Assembly: GCF_019972815.1 (NCBI RefSeq)
Contig: NZ_BPPA01000006.1
Coordinates: 62,001-126,000, forward strand
DNA length: 64,000 bases
Source: Lactobacillus huangpiensis
GTDB taxonomy: Bacteria; Bacillota; Bacilli; Lactobacillales; Lactobacillaceae
Reading direction: 5' to 3'
Positions 38,209-47,671 of the stretch are shown piece after piece. Both the position numbers and the translations under genes were made by a program. A model generated the notes under the pieces. That model saw nothing but the letters and a program-made list of their open reading frames with translations, was not told where the DNA came from and searched no databases. The number at the start of each line of letters is the position of its first letter. Position 1 is the stretch's first letter.

Positions 38209-39210
38209 CTATTCTTCAACTAAATATATTGGTTTTTGACCGTTTAATACTCGTTTAACATCAGTCATACTGTGTTCAATCATATTTTTAACAGAGGTCT
38301 TGGTGTAATATGCGGAGTGCGGCGTAAAGACCACATTAGGCATTTTTGCTAATTCCTGGTACTCAACTGGCAATTCGGAAATATCTTTGAATTTCTTCAT
38401 GACAATTGCCTCTTCACCAGTCATAACATCCAATGAAGCACCAGCAATTTCTTTGTTCTTCAATGCATCAATCAAGTCTTGAGTATTAACCAATGGACCT
38501 CTAGCTGCATTAATGAGATATGCGGTGTTCTTCATTTCTTTAAATTGCTTTGCACTAATCATATCTTCCATTGAAGGCTCAAGCGGTGTATGCAATGTCA
38601 AAATATCCGCATTTTTGACTACAGTATCAAAATCGGTATATTCTAAAAATGCTTCATTAGCAGGATTTTCAACCAAGTCATAACCGAGTACGTTGGCTCC
38701 TAAAGCATGAAACATTTCTGCAACGCATGAACCAATACGTCCAACACCAATAATACCAACTGTTTGGTTATAGATTTCATCACTCATCAAATCTTCAGAC
38801 CGAACAAAATTGAGGTGCTCTCTTTCATTATCTAAAATAGGTCCCCATTTTCTCAACAAGTACATTGCAGAAGTCAAAGTGTTCTCCGCCACTGCACGAG
38901 GAGAATATGCCGGTGTATTAGTTACAATCATATGATACTTGTGCACAAAGTCAAAATTGACAATGTTATACCCAACAGACCTTAAAGCTATTTGCTTAAT
39001 TCCATATGAGCTCAGTTTACGATAGACCTCTTCCTCATCTATGTCAAAGACCTGCAAAACGCTGACAACATCATAGCCTTTCGCCATCTCAACAGTCTTA
39101 GCATCAAGCTTGTCTTCAGTTGAAACTAAATCATCTTCAGGATGATCTTTATTCCACTTGTCAGCATATACCTGTTGCTCCGGGGTCATATTGTAAAGTA
39201 AAGCTTTCAT
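38209..39210 (-). CDS. D-2-hydroxyacid dehydrogenase (D-lactate dehydrogenase-like)
   Basis: An NAD-dependent dehydrogenase of 333 residues. The Rossmann motif VGIIGVGRIG lies near 147, the catalytic Arg in NAARGPLVNTQDL near 235, Glu in DVMTGEE near 265 and His in TPHSAYYT near 296. It is close to D-lactate and D-hydroxyisocaproate dehydrogenases of lactobacilli. The exact 2-ketoacid cannot be told. The frame is open to 39261, but GGAGG precedes the ATG at 39210, which sets the start. Confidence 0.92.
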   Translation of the reverse strand: MKALLYNMTPEQQVYADKWNKDHPEDDLVSTEDKLDAKTVEMAKGYDVVSVLQVFDIDEEEVYRKLSSYGIKQIALRSVGYNIVNFDFVHKYHMIVTNTPAYSPRAVAENTLTSAMYLLRKWGPILDNEREHLNFVRSEDLMSDEIYNQTVGIIGVGRIGSCVAEMFHALGANVLGYDLVENPANEAFLEYTDFDTVVKNADILTLHTPLEPSMEDMISAKQFKEMKNTAYLINAARGPLVNTQDLIDALKNKEIAGASLDVMTGEEAIVMKKFKDISELPVEYQELAKMPNVVFTPHSAYYTKTSVKNMIEHSMTDVKRVLNGQKPIYLVEE

Positions 39211-39361
39211 TATTAATCCTCCTTTTTTGGATAAAAAATTTATATCTCTTATTGTATCCAAAATTAGAATAAAATTAAAGATAAATTTTAAAAATAATAA
39301 TTAATAATTTAAGCCTAATCATATGAAATCTAATAAGACTATCAGATTTGCACATTATAAA

Positions 39362-39733
39362 TTAAATTTTTTGTTCAATTTGGTCGATATTAACCTGTAA
39401 AACTTCTCTTAGCCAAGGAAAACGTGCCTTCATTTCAGCAAATTCCGGTCCTTCTGCCAAGAATTTTCCGGTTCCTTTAACATGAAAGCCAGCTCCTGGA
39501 CCAGCTGTACCCTCTACTTTTTTAGAACCCATAGTCAAAACAACATGATTGTCATTAGCAAAATCATTTTCAATACTATGCATGCCTGCTGCTGGGAGAT
39601 AAAGGCGATTATTTTCCTCATCGACTTTTACATACGACATCCACGTATTTACCACACTAGCAGGGTTAGCATTAATAGTAACAATAGTGACTGGTCCTTC
39701 ATCTTTCATTACATCTAAAAACTTCTGATTCAT
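39362..39733 (-). CDS. pyridoxamine 5'-phosphate oxidase-like FMN-binding protein
   Basis: A split-barrel flavin-binding protein of 123 residues, of the pyridoxamine phosphate oxidase-like family. The N-terminus holds EGPVTIVTINANPASVVNTW and the middle has LYLPAAGMHSIENDF and VEGTAGPGAGFHVKGTG. Such small members bind FMN or F420 and act as reductases or redox sensors. It lies between the dehydrogenase and amidohydrolase genes, and has the ribosome binding site AGGAGG. Confidence 0.85.
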   Translation of the reverse strand: MNQKFLDVMKDEGPVTIVTINANPASVVNTWMSYVKVDEENNRLYLPAAGMHSIENDFANDNHVVLTMGSKKVEGTAGPGAGFHVKGTGKFLAEGPEFAEMKARFPWLREVLQVNIDQIEQKI

Positions 39734-39754
39734 TTTTGTCCTCCTAAAAAATAA

Positions 39755-39783
39755 AAGAAGCTGCTTTTTTAGTAGCTCCCTTT
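39755..39783 (-). terminator. probable terminator of the amidohydrolase gene
   Basis: An imperfect stem GGAGCTACT / AGCAGCTTC with an A-rich loop and a T-rich 3' tail on the minus strand, after the amidohydrolase stop. Confidence 0.5.
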
Positions 39784-39827
39784 ATTATAGAACATTTGTT
39801 CGAAAATATAAAATAATATGCTTATAT

Positions 39828-41012
39828 TTAGTAAGCTCGTTTGCCTTTCTTGTAAACCGCTTTGTCCTTTTGTACAACTGCACTGATTTTTTCTAACGGA
39901 TTTTCATCCAGAACCAAGAAATCTGCATACTTACCTTTTTCTAAAGAACCGTATTCTTTATCTATTTTTAGAAGCTTTGCAGAATTATAACTGGTTTCTA
40001 AGGCTTCAAAATTAGTAAAGCCTTGTTCCACCAACAAAGGCAATTCTTCAGGAGTCATTGTAAAGTCATTAAATGGAGTTCCCGCATCAGTACCCAGAGT
40101 GATTTTGACACCAGCATTTTTAGCTTTAGTTATGTTGCCCCGCAAGTCTTTCCAAGCTGCAGCTATTTTATTCATTTCCCATTCAGGAATTTTCCCAGGA
40201 GCATATTCGATGAATGCCCAAGCTCCAACTATTGTTGGTGTTAAATATGTTCCTTTTTCAATCATCAACTTAATTTCTTCATCATTAACGTAAAAACCAT
40301 GTTCAATGCTATCAACGCCGGCTTTAATCGCATTCAAAATTCCTGGGTTGCCCTCCGCATGTGCCGCTACAGTTAAACCTTTGTGATGAGCTTCTTCTAC
40401 TGCAACGTGCATTTCGGCTTCACTTAATTGGGGATCATCAAGAGAGTCATTCTCAGTCATGACTCCGCCTGTTGCCATAACCTTAATTGCTTTAGCACCA
40501 GCCTTAATTCCTTGGCGAACAGCCTTACGCATCTCATCAGGTGAATCAACCAATACACCAAAGTTAGGCAAATCACCATGTCCACCAGTCATAGAAAATG
40601 GGTGTCCTGCGGGCACAATTTCTGGTACCTTAGTTAATTTGTTTTTCTTAATTAAATTATTAAGAGCAATATCTATATTATATGTACTGCCACATTCACG
40701 AATATAGGTAACACCTGATTTCAATAAATCATGCAAATGTTTAACGGCACGAACCGTAGAAGATACAACATCAGATTCACTGCCACCGTCAGGGGTCAAA
40801 GGATCCATAATAATATGAGTATGGCAGTTGATTAAGCCAGGAATCACATACTTATTCTGCAAATCAACTGTTTTATCTGCTTGAGGTGCAGTACCTGTAG
40901 CAATTTCGGTAATCTTACCACTCTCGTCATCAACCACTAATGTTGTATTAGACTGAATTTTATCATCAATCCCGTTAAACAAATTAACGTTAGTATAAGC
41001 AGTTTTAGTCAT
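39828..41012 (-). CDS. metal-dependent amidohydrolase (imidazolonepropionase/prolidase-like)
   Basis: An amidohydrolase of 394 residues with the binuclear metal site of the superfamily: HTH (His64, His66) in INCHTHIIMD, the bridging Lys in AKAIKVMATGG near 178, His in AAHAEGN and IEHGFY, and Asp in TLGTDAGTPFND. Family members cleave Xaa-Pro or other N-acylated dipeptides and hydantoin-like rings. The leader carries a T-box, so expression responds to an uncharged tRNA. This implies a role in freeing an amino acid. Confidence 0.9.
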   Translation of the reverse strand: MTKTAYTNVNLFNGIDDKIQSNTTLVVDDESGKITEIATGTAPQADKTVDLQNKYVIPGLINCHTHIIMDPLTPDGGSESDVVSSTVRAVKHLHDLLKSGVTYIRECGSTYNIDIALNNLIKKNKLTKVPEIVPAGHPFSMTGGHGDLPNFGVLVDSPDEMRKAVRQGIKAGAKAIKVMATGGVMTENDSLDDPQLSEAEMHVAVEEAHHKGLTVAAHAEGNPGILNAIKAGVDSIEHGFYVNDEEIKLMIEKGTYLTPTIVGAWAFIEYAPGKIPEWEMNKIAAAWKDLRGNITKAKNAGVKITLGTDAGTPFNDFTMTPEELPLLVEQGFTNFEALETSYNSAKLLKIDKEYGSLEKGKYADFLVLDENPLEKISAVVQKDKAVYKKGKRAY

Positions 41013-41037
41013 CTAAAAAACCTCCAAATTTTTGTAT

Positions 41038-41310
41038 AAAAAAAGCACTCATCCTTTTCTTCTTAAGGACGAGTGCTCGCGTTACCACCTTTTATTCATT
41101 TATTACTCACGTAATAAACCTCATTAACTATCAAACAATAGCTTGCAAAAATAACGGATGCAACTCCGCCACTGGCTGATTATCACCAATGGACATCAAT
41201 TAGAAGCCCATGTTCACTACTTACTGCTAACTGATTTTCACCAAATATCAGCTCTCTTTATCAGCAACAAAATAGTTACTCTGCTTTGCAGGATGTTGTT
41301 TATTTAATTG
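41038..41310 (-). promoter_or_regulatory. T-box riboswitch controlling the amidohydrolase gene
   Basis: On the minus strand the leader holds AAGGTGGTAACGCG (41078-41091), the T-box bulge sequence. The terminator arm AGCACTCGTCC / AGGATGAGTGCT with a T run (41038-41082) follows. Upstream, stem I has an AGTA/GAA loop-E pair, an AGAGAG bulge and the arm CTGAT...ATCAG. The bases after GAA read CATGG, so the specifier is either CAT (His) or ATG (Met). I could not decide. Transcription stops unless the matching tRNA is uncharged. Confidence 0.88.
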
Positions 41311-41316
41311 ACTTTT

Positions 41317-41345
41317 AATCTATCATTATTTATTAATTATGTCAA
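41317..41345 (-). promoter_or_regulatory. promoter of the T-box leader
   Basis: A consensus -35 TTGACA (41340-41345) and -10 TAGATT (41317-41322) spaced 17 bases, on the minus strand, placing the transcript start near 41310. Confidence 0.8.
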
Positions 41346-42348
41346 CACCATGAAGTAAAAATGAAGAATCGGCAGTTCACTTGGGGGTATAGCATTAACT
41401 ATTTGGCTAAGAATGGTAAAAAATTTTATCATCTTAGCCTTACTTTTCTGATGTTTTTATAATAGTTATTTTGTTTAACCTGATGATATTGCTTTTTTTA
41501 AGTTTATGCTAGGTAAAATTTTAGTAACAGGTAATCGATAACCGCTTTGATGCCACACCTCCAATTACGACTTTAAATTAGTTCTGATTACCACTGTTTT
41601 TAGTCGTTAAGCCAGAATGCTAATAATTAATCTATCCCTACTCATATGCGTTTTTTCTACTAATTTGTAACTAGTATTAGCTTAATTGATCAACTAACAA
41701 TCCTTTTTCCTGAAAGATGTAAAAGGCAAAAGCCTCAACTTTTTGCTTTAATCATCCGCTATTTTATTTCAACGTTGATGAGATATTAGCAAATTCAAAT
41801 AAAAACTGAACTGATGAAATCCATCACCATTCAATGATTAAATGAATATTAATTATTCTAACTAAAACAACAGTTTATTGAGAAATTAGGTTTATACACA
41901 AGAAAGAAAGATACTTAATTAACAATGATTTAAATGTTTAATTAATGTCAAGATTAAACTGATAACTATATTTTTAACATCAGATTCGTTACCATTATTG
42001 GCTGCGTTCAGGTCTTAATTTCTTGGTGCTTTTAAAAGCAATATCCTAGTCCTGACCAGAGATTAACGGCAACGAAAAAGATTCTACAATGAAAGTTGAT
42101 ATAATTTAACCAGTTACATTCATAAATAAAAATATTTACCTTTTGTTAATAATTTAGTGGTATTTATTTGATAAATATATACAAATAAATTACTGTATGG
42201 TTTTATCAACAAAATAGCTTTTAATTACATTATTTTTAAATACTCTAACTTGAGAAATATATCTTCTTAATACTGGCTAAAACTAAAATCACAATCAACA
42301 AACGACCAAACTTTTGCTAACCAATATCATCTTATCTACCAATTTTAT
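41346..42348. other. gene-free AT-rich region
   Basis: About 1 kb without a reading frame longer than 60 codons, between the amidohydrolase promoter and the 3' end of the EIICBA gene. I see no tRNA, no clear repeat and no insertion-sequence ends. In a tightly packed genome this suggests a deleted or thoroughly decayed gene. Confidence 0.6.
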
Positions 42349-44412
42349 TTATTTGATTAAAGCATGATAAACATCATCTTGAGCGTGAATCTCATCGCCT
42401 GTTTTAGCATCATCACCTGCTTGTATAACATGATCTACTGAATTTGTAATTACTGTAATAATTGTTGGCTTTTTACCACTTGCTTTAATTTGCTCAAGAT
42501 CCACTTCAGCCAACTCAGTTTTTGGAGAAACTTTCTCTCCTTCTTTGACTTTAATAGTAAATGGTTTGCCTGCCAGATCAACAGTATCGATTCCCATATG
42601 TAATAGTACTTCCAGTCCCTCTTTCGTTTTAAGTCCAATTGCATGCTTGGTCTTAAAAATTGAAACAACTTCACCTTCTACTGGACTGAAAATATGTTGA
42701 TCACTTGGTTCAATTGCAAAACCTTCACCCATCATTTTTTTAGAAAAGACTTCATCATCAACATCAACTAAAGATTTAAATTTACCGTTAACGGGTGCAG
42801 TAAAGTCAATTGTCATTTTATTATTTTCACTTACTGTATTATCTTCAGCATCATGGCTAGTTATGGTCTCTTTTATTCTTTCAGGATGAGCTAGCAAATC
42901 ATTTATTTCTTGACTATAAAGATCGGCTTTCCCACCAAAAATAATTTGTAGTCCACCTGCAACTTTTAAAACACCTGGAGAACCTAATTTTTTAAATACA
43001 GATTCATTAACTTGACTGTTATCTTTAAGTGAAATTCTTAATCTGGTAGCACAAGCAGAAATAGTATTTATATTCTCAGCCCCACCTAAAGCCGCAATAA
43101 TTTGCTCAGACTCTGTATGTAGACTGGTGGCATTTCCTGATTTTTGATTATTTTTTTCAACGTCATTATCTACTTCAGTTTGCATTCCAGGGATATTGAC
43201 GTGGAATTTTTTAATACAAAAAGTGAAAACAAAGAAGTAGAGGAAAAACCAAATAACACCAATAATTAATACATTAGGCCAGTTTGTTTTATCTTTTCCT
43301 TGCAAAACACCAAACAACAGATAATCTATTAATCCACCAGAAAATGAATTACCAATTCTGATGTTCATAATATCTGCAAGATAGAATGAGCAACCATCAA
43401 GAAATGAATGAATCAAATATAACCAAGGAGCTACAAATAGAAATGAGTATTCTAAAGGCTCGGTAATACCTGTAAGAAAAGAAGTAAGACCACCTGAAAG
43501 ATACAATCCACCATCTTTTTTCCTGTTAGCTTTTGGCAGGCAAAGGTACATTGCTAAAGCAGCTCCAGGCAAGCCAAACATCATGGTTGCAAAACGTCCA
43601 GCAAAAAACCGAGTACCATAAGTGAATAAACCATGGAAATTCGGATCAGCTAATTGAGCAAAGAAAATATTTTGCGCTCCGACAACGGTTTTTCCAGCTA
43701 CTTCTGCTGTGCCGCCGAGTGCCGTATACCAGAACATCGGATAAATAGTATGATGTAAACCGACGGCTCCAGTCAGCCGTAATAAAAATCCGTACAGGAA
43801 ACTACCAAAACTGCCCATTGCAGCAATTGCATGTCCAGCAGTAGTCAGCCAACCTTGAATTGGAGGCCAGATTAAGTAAAATATTGCACCGATAACTATA
43901 GCAGCAATTGCAGAAATAATTGGTACGAATCTTGATCCGCCAAAAAAGCCTAAAAATTGTGGCAACTGAATTTTACGGTAATGATTATGCAAGTATGCAA
44001 CAACGGAACCTATTACGATCGCACCTAAAACACCGGTGTCAATTGTATTTTTAGGGTTAAACAATTGTAGCAAACCAGAAATTGTCGCAGTATATACAAG
44101 ATAGGCTACACCACCTGCTAAACCGGCAGTACCCTTATCACCTTTAGCTAAGCCAACGGCCAATCCAATTGAAAAGATTAAAGCCAAGTTACTAAAGACC
44201 GCGTTACCGGCAAAATTCATTATTTTTAATGTATTTTGTAACCAAACTTGATTTAAAACTGGAAAAGCTGAAACAGCCGCATCATTTGTTAAAGCTCCGC
44301 CAAGTCCTAATAATAAACCGGCAACCGGCAAAATAGCAATTGGCAGCATGAAAGCTTGCCCTAATTGAGTAAACCACTGACCAATTGCAGTGAATCTCTT
44401 ATTTTTAGCCAT
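42349..44412 (-). CDS. PTS EIICBA permease, glucose/N-acetylglucosamine family, probably amino-sugar
   Basis: A three-domain sugar permease of 687 residues. EIIC (about 1-420, ten hydrophobic segments, with GITEPLEYSFLFVAPWLY) is followed by EIIB with phosphorylated Cys in NTISACATRLRISL (near 457) and EIIA with active His in VLLHMGIDTVDL (near 603). It transports and phosphorylates a hexose or N-acetylhexosamine. The frame opens at 44487, but GGGAGAG fits the ATG at 44412. It starts 1 base after nanE, so N-acetylmannosamine or a related sugar is likely. Confidence 0.92.
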   Translation of the reverse strand: MAKNKRFTAIGQWFTQLGQAFMLPIAILPVAGLLLGLGGALTNDAAVSAFPVLNQVWLQNTLKIMNFAGNAVFSNLALIFSIGLAVGLAKGDKGTAGLAGGVAYLVYTATISGLLQLFNPKNTIDTGVLGAIVIGSVVAYLHNHYRKIQLPQFLGFFGGSRFVPIISAIAAIVIGAIFYLIWPPIQGWLTTAGHAIAAMGSFGSFLYGFLLRLTGAVGLHHTIYPMFWYTALGGTAEVAGKTVVGAQNIFFAQLADPNFHGLFTYGTRFFAGRFATMMFGLPGAALAMYLCLPKANRKKDGGLYLSGGLTSFLTGITEPLEYSFLFVAPWLYLIHSFLDGCSFYLADIMNIRIGNSFSGGLIDYLLFGVLQGKDKTNWPNVLIIGVIWFFLYFFVFTFCIKKFHVNIPGMQTEVDNDVEKNNQKSGNATSLHTESEQIIAALGGAENINTISACATRLRISLKDNSQVNESVFKKLGSPGVLKVAGGLQIIFGGKADLYSQEINDLLAHPERIKETITSHDAEDNTVSENNKMTIDFTAPVNGKFKSLVDVDDEVFSKKMMGEGFAIEPSDQHIFSPVEGEVVSIFKTKHAIGLKTKEGLEVLLHMGIDTVDLAGKPFTIKVKEGEKVSPKTELAEVDLEQIKASGKKPTIITVITNSVDHVIQAGDDAKTGDEIHAQDDVYHALIK

Positions 44413-44413
44413 T

Positions 44414-45115
44414 TTATTCTCTCCCTTTTTTAAATACTGAAGTGAACGTCCTAGCAATTTGCAGAGGTCTGGTAATAGCACCACCAACTACAATTCCAAG
44501 CGGATTAAGGTCTATTACCTTTTTTAATTCAGCTGGAGTATGAATTTTACCCTCCGCAATTAGTGGCAGGTCAGCATCCACAATTTTTTTAATTAATTGA
44601 AAATCTGGTCCAGACTTGTTTTCACTTTCAGCTGTATAACCAGCCAAGGTAGTACCAACAAAATCCATGCCACATTCATAAGCATTCTGCGCTTCTTCAA
44701 AGTTTGATATATCAGCCATCATTAACTGATGCGGATATTTCAATTTAACTTTTTTGATAAATTGATTAATAGTTTGTCCATCATGCCGAGGACGTAAAGT
44801 GCAGTCAAAAGCTATAACATCAACCTTGGTTTCAACTAATTCATCTACTTCTTTCATTGTTGGTGTAATGTACGGCTCTTCAGGTGGATAATCCTTTTTA
44901 ATGATTCCGATTATAGGTAAACTAACCGTAGCTTGAATTTCTTTAATATCACGGACTGAATTTGCACGTATACCTACCGCACCCGCTTCTTCAGCAGCCT
45001 TCGCCATAAGAGGCATTATCCCTCCTTTTTCAGTATACAAAGGTTCTCCGGGTAAAGCCTGGCAAGAAACAATCAATCCCTTATGAATCTTATTGATAAA
45101 CTTTTCTTTTTCCAT
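44414..45115 (-). CDS. nanE: N-acetylmannosamine-6-phosphate 2-epimerase
   Basis: A TIM-barrel epimerase of 233 residues that converts ManNAc-6-P to GlcNAc-6-P. Conserved blocks are [60 protein letters not shown] and [12 protein letters not shown]. It is the first gene of the operon with the EIICBA permease, and the only amino-sugar enzyme in the window: nagA, nagB, nanA and nanK homologues are absent nearby. It diverges from the RpiR-type regulator. Confidence 0.95.
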   Translation of the reverse strand: MEKEKFINKIHKGLIVSCQALPGEPLYTEKGGIMPLMAKAAEEAGAVGIRANSVRDIKEIQATVSLPIIGIIKKDYPPEEPYITPTMKEVDELVETKVDVIAFDCTLRPRHDGQTINQFIKKVKLKYPHQLMMADISNFEEAQNAYECGMDFVGTTLAGYTAESENKSGPDFQLIKKIVDADLPLIAEGKIHTPAELKKVIDLNPLGIVVGGAITRPLQIARTFTSVFKKGRE

Positions 45116-45145
45116 ATGTATTTTTACTCCATTAATGTTATTTTT

Positions 45146-45160
45146 TGAAGTTTTACTTCA
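45146..45160. promoter_or_regulatory. palindromic operator of the RpiR-family regulator
   Basis: A perfect inverted repeat TGAAGT-TTT-ACTTCA in the nanE/rpiR intergenic region, about 30 bases before nanE. Its position and symmetry fit a binding site for the adjacent RpiR/MurR-type regulator. Confidence 0.65.
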
Positions 45161-45190
45161 TAAAGTATGATATTATTTTTTGACGGGAAA

Positions 45191-45204
45191 TGCAATCGTT
45201 TTCT
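45191..45204. promoter_or_regulatory. cre-like site (CcpA)
   Basis: TGCAATCGTTTTCT matches the catabolite-responsive element TGWAANCGNTNWCA at all conserved positions but position 3 and the last A. It sits upstream of both the sugar operon and the regulator gene. Confidence 0.5.
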
Positions 45205-45214
45205 TGAAAAAGGA

Positions 45215-45223
45215 TGATATAAT
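45215..45223 (+). promoter_or_regulatory. extended -10 promoter of the RpiR-type regulator
   Basis: TGATATAAT, a TGn extended -10 with a perfect TATAAT, about 30 bases before the regulator's ATG. Confidence 0.55.
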
Positions 45224-45254
45224 TTACTCATTAGCGAAAGAGGCTTTTTAAAAA

Positions 45255-46076
45255 ATGAATTTTATTCAATTATTTAATGAGAACAAAAAAGAGTTGACCA
45301 AATCTGAAGTAAAATTAGCTAATTACATTGCTAGTCACGCAGAGCAAGTAATTTACGATACGATAAAATCATTGGCTATAGCTTCAGACACAAGCGATGC
45401 TACCATTATTCGCCTTTGTAAAAAACTTGGCTTTTCAGGCTTTTCTAAACTAAAAATTTATTTAGCACAAGAATCAATTTCGCAGAATAAGTTGGCTGCC
45501 ACTAGTGGGGATAGCAACTTTTATGATAAAAGTGCAAACTTATTGATCGATTCAATCAACAAAACTAAAAGTTTGTTATTTCCACAAAATTTACTTAAAG
45601 CGGTAAAGATACTGGCTAAGGCCAAGCGGGTCTATTTATTTGGCCTAGGGCACTCTGGAGAGTCAGCAAAAGATTTTGCTAAAACATGGTTAAGGATAGG
45701 TCTAATAGCACATGCTGAAGTTGATCCACACATTCAAGTACAAATTAGTTCATTACTAACAAAAAAAGATGTTGTTATCGGCCTATCTCTTTCGGGTCAT
45801 ACCAAAGATACATATGACTCTTTAAAACTAGCTAAAAAGAACGGGGCAAAAATCATTACCATTTCTAATGAATTGAGCTCGCCCATAGCAAATTTAGGCG
45901 ACGTTCAATTACAAACAGCAGTGGGAGAATTTATAAATATTGGTTCTGTAGCCGGACAAGTTTCTCAACTTTATCTGTGCGATGTGTTAGCACGCGGGTA
46001 CGAAATTTATACTAAAATTGATAGCAATTCCATTAAGGAAAAAGTCCTACCAGAAATATTAAAAAAAGAAATTTAA
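45255..46076 (+). CDS. MurR/RpiR family transcriptional regulator
   Basis: A regulator of 273 residues. The N-terminal RpiR helix-turn-helix domain (about 1-77, with TSDATIIRLCKKLGFSGFSKLK) is followed by a SIS sugar-isomerase domain (about 125-245, VYLFGLGHSGESAKDF and GLSLSGHTKDTYDSL), which senses a sugar phosphate. It is divergent from nanE-EIICBA and should control that operon through the nearby TGAAGT palindrome. A strong terminator follows. Confidence 0.93.
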   Translation: MNFIQLFNENKKELTKSEVKLANYIASHAEQVIYDTIKSLAIASDTSDATIIRLCKKLGFSGFSKLKIYLAQESISQNKLAATSGDSNFYDKSANLLIDSINKTKSLLFPQNLLKAVKILAKAKRVYLFGLGHSGESAKDFAKTWLRIGLIAHAEVDPHIQVQISSLLTKKDVVIGLSLSGHTKDTYDSLKLAKKNGAKIITISNELSSPIANLGDVQLQTAVGEFINIGSVAGQVSQLYLCDVLARGYEIYTKIDSNSIKEKVLPEILKKEI

Positions 46077-46086
46077 TAGTTGCTAT

Positions 46087-46128
46087 AAAAAAAGATGGTA
46101 AATCTATTTTTAGATTTACCATCTTTTA
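46087..46128. terminator. bidirectional terminator of the regulator gene
   Basis: A 13-bp stem GATGGTAAATCTA / TAGATTTACCATC with A and T flanks, between convergent genes. Confidence 0.92.
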
Positions 46129-46146
46129 TAATATTCAGAATAAAAG

Positions 46147-46632
46147 TTACATCTTTACTACCCTAACAGGATTACCCAAACTTTTTATGACTTTAAGCAA
46201 GTCTTGCGGATCTAGCCAAATAGTAGCTGTATTGTCGTTGGGATGAACAGCGATTCTAGACTGCTGACTAAAGTATGAGTCAAGGTAAAACGGTATTTCA
46301 TGCTCAGGATCGTTTAACAGACCTAAAGGTGTAACTGAGCCAGGTTCCAAATCCATTTTTTCTTTCAAATCTTGCGGCGAGGCAAAACTAAGTCTGCGTG
46401 TGCCATTTTCCTCACGAAATTGCTGTAAGTTGACTCTTTTATCGCCCTTAATAGTCAAAAGATAGTAGTTACGTTTCTTGTCATCCCTCACAAACAGGTT
46501 TTTAGCATTAGCTTCAGGATATGGCAGAGCAATTTTTTCCATTTCTGCCATATTATAAACAGCTGGATGCTCCACTATTTCATATTTAATTCCGTGTTGA
46601 TCAAGGTAATGTAATGTTTCGTTTTTGTTCAT
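46147..46632 (-). CDS. YbaK/ProX-type aminoacyl-tRNA deacylase
   Basis: A single-domain editing protein of 161 residues of the YbaK/PrdX family (PF04073), which hydrolyses mischarged tRNA such as Ala-tRNA-Pro. Motifs are YEIVEHPAVYNMAEMEKI, AKNLFVRDDKKRNYYLLTI with the essential Lys and GSVTPLGLLND. The protein stands alone, without a ProRS domain. It lies 30 bases downstream of the mrr-like gene on the same strand. Confidence 0.9.
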   Translation of the reverse strand: MNKNETLHYLDQHGIKYEIVEHPAVYNMAEMEKIALPYPEANAKNLFVRDDKKRNYYLLTIKGDKRVNLQQFREENGTRRLSFASPQDLKEKMDLEPGSVTPLGLLNDPEHEIPFYLDSYFSQQSRIAVHPNDNTATIWLDPQDLLKVIKSLGNPVRVVKM

Positions 46633-46661
46633 TTGGTGTTGCTAAATTCGTGTTAAATAGT

Positions 46662-47546
46662 TTAATCTTTATCAGTATAAAATGATTTCAACCGATACGT
46701 TGTCACAGGCTCCACGTAATAATTATATTTTGCTACCAGGTCACAGATTTCCTCACCATCAATCAAAGTGATAATTCTGGTGCCCTGACGTGCCGTCTTA
46801 ATTGCGCCGCGAGTAAAATCAGAATTCGTAATAAAAATACCAAATTCCGCATTGTATTTATCCATTGCTCCGCGAAACTTATCTATTTCAGGTGCTGGCA
46901 CATTAGATTGCCAGCGTTTTGCTTGTAGAGCTACTCGGGTAGTCCGATAATCGTTTGAACGAACATAGCCAAAACCATCAAGACCACCGTCAGCAACGTA
47001 GTTAACGCCAATCGTGTCATCAACGTCAATCCCCATTTTGGTAAGTAAACCGCGGCAAAAGATTTCAAACCTTCCTGGATCCATTTTCATCAAAGCATCA
47101 AGTAAATCTTGTCTCCACTGGTCGTTTTCTATGTCTTCATCCGTAGTTTCTTTAGCAGAGTTAATTTCAGCTAAGCTCTTTTTCTTCAATTCCTGAGAAT
47201 TATTGTCTTCTAAAAATGGGCGTACATCCTTTTCCGGATCAAAAGTATCAAGATCAACTTTACGACCTTTTTCTGCTAATTCTAATTGATGACCGTCTTC
47301 AGCTAAATAGCCTGTTCTCACCAAATAGATAACTGCATAATTCAGCGTATAGTCAAAAGGTTTATATTTATTACCCGTTTTCTTAGACACTTTAATTTTA
47401 TCTACTTCTTGTTCTGAGATTGCAGTGGAATTGTCACGAATATCTGAACTAATTTCACGTCTTGTAACTTGACCGCCCAAACGACGCATTGCAATCAGAA
47501 TTTCTTTCATAGTTACATTCTGAAGATTAATTTGTCGATTAGCCAT
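46662..47546 (-). CDS. Mrr-type restriction endonuclease (type IV-like)
   Basis: A protein of 294 residues. A winged-helix Mrr_N domain (about 8-105) is joined by an acidic linker to an Mrr catalytic domain (about 150-285) with the PD-(D/E)xK variant site: Asp190 in GGLDGFG and QAK at 208-210 in VALQAKRW, then IDKFRGAMDKY and FGIFITNSDFTRGA. Mrr enzymes cut DNA with foreign methylation. It lies 125 bases downstream of hsdR on the same strand, within the defence cluster. Confidence 0.92.
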   Translation of the reverse strand: MANRQINLQNVTMKEILIAMRRLGGQVTRREISSDIRDNSTAISEQEVDKIKVSKKTGNKYKPFDYTLNYAVIYLVRTGYLAEDGHQLELAEKGRKVDLDTFDPEKDVRPFLEDNNSQELKKKSLAEINSAKETTDEDIENDQWRQDLLDALMKMDPGRFEIFCRGLLTKMGIDVDDTIGVNYVADGGLDGFGYVRSNDYRTTRVALQAKRWQSNVPAPEIDKFRGAMDKYNAEFGIFITNSDFTRGAIKTARQGTRIITLIDGEEICDLVAKYNYYVEPVTTYRLKSFYTDKD

Positions 47547-47671
47547 TTAAATACTCACCTGTTTTTAATTATTATTGTCTCTTACACTATAATTAATTTT
47601 AGCAAAATTTTTTGATTCAAGAAAACATAGCAGATAAAATTAATTGCTATCTTGGTTCCATAAGAGCTGTA

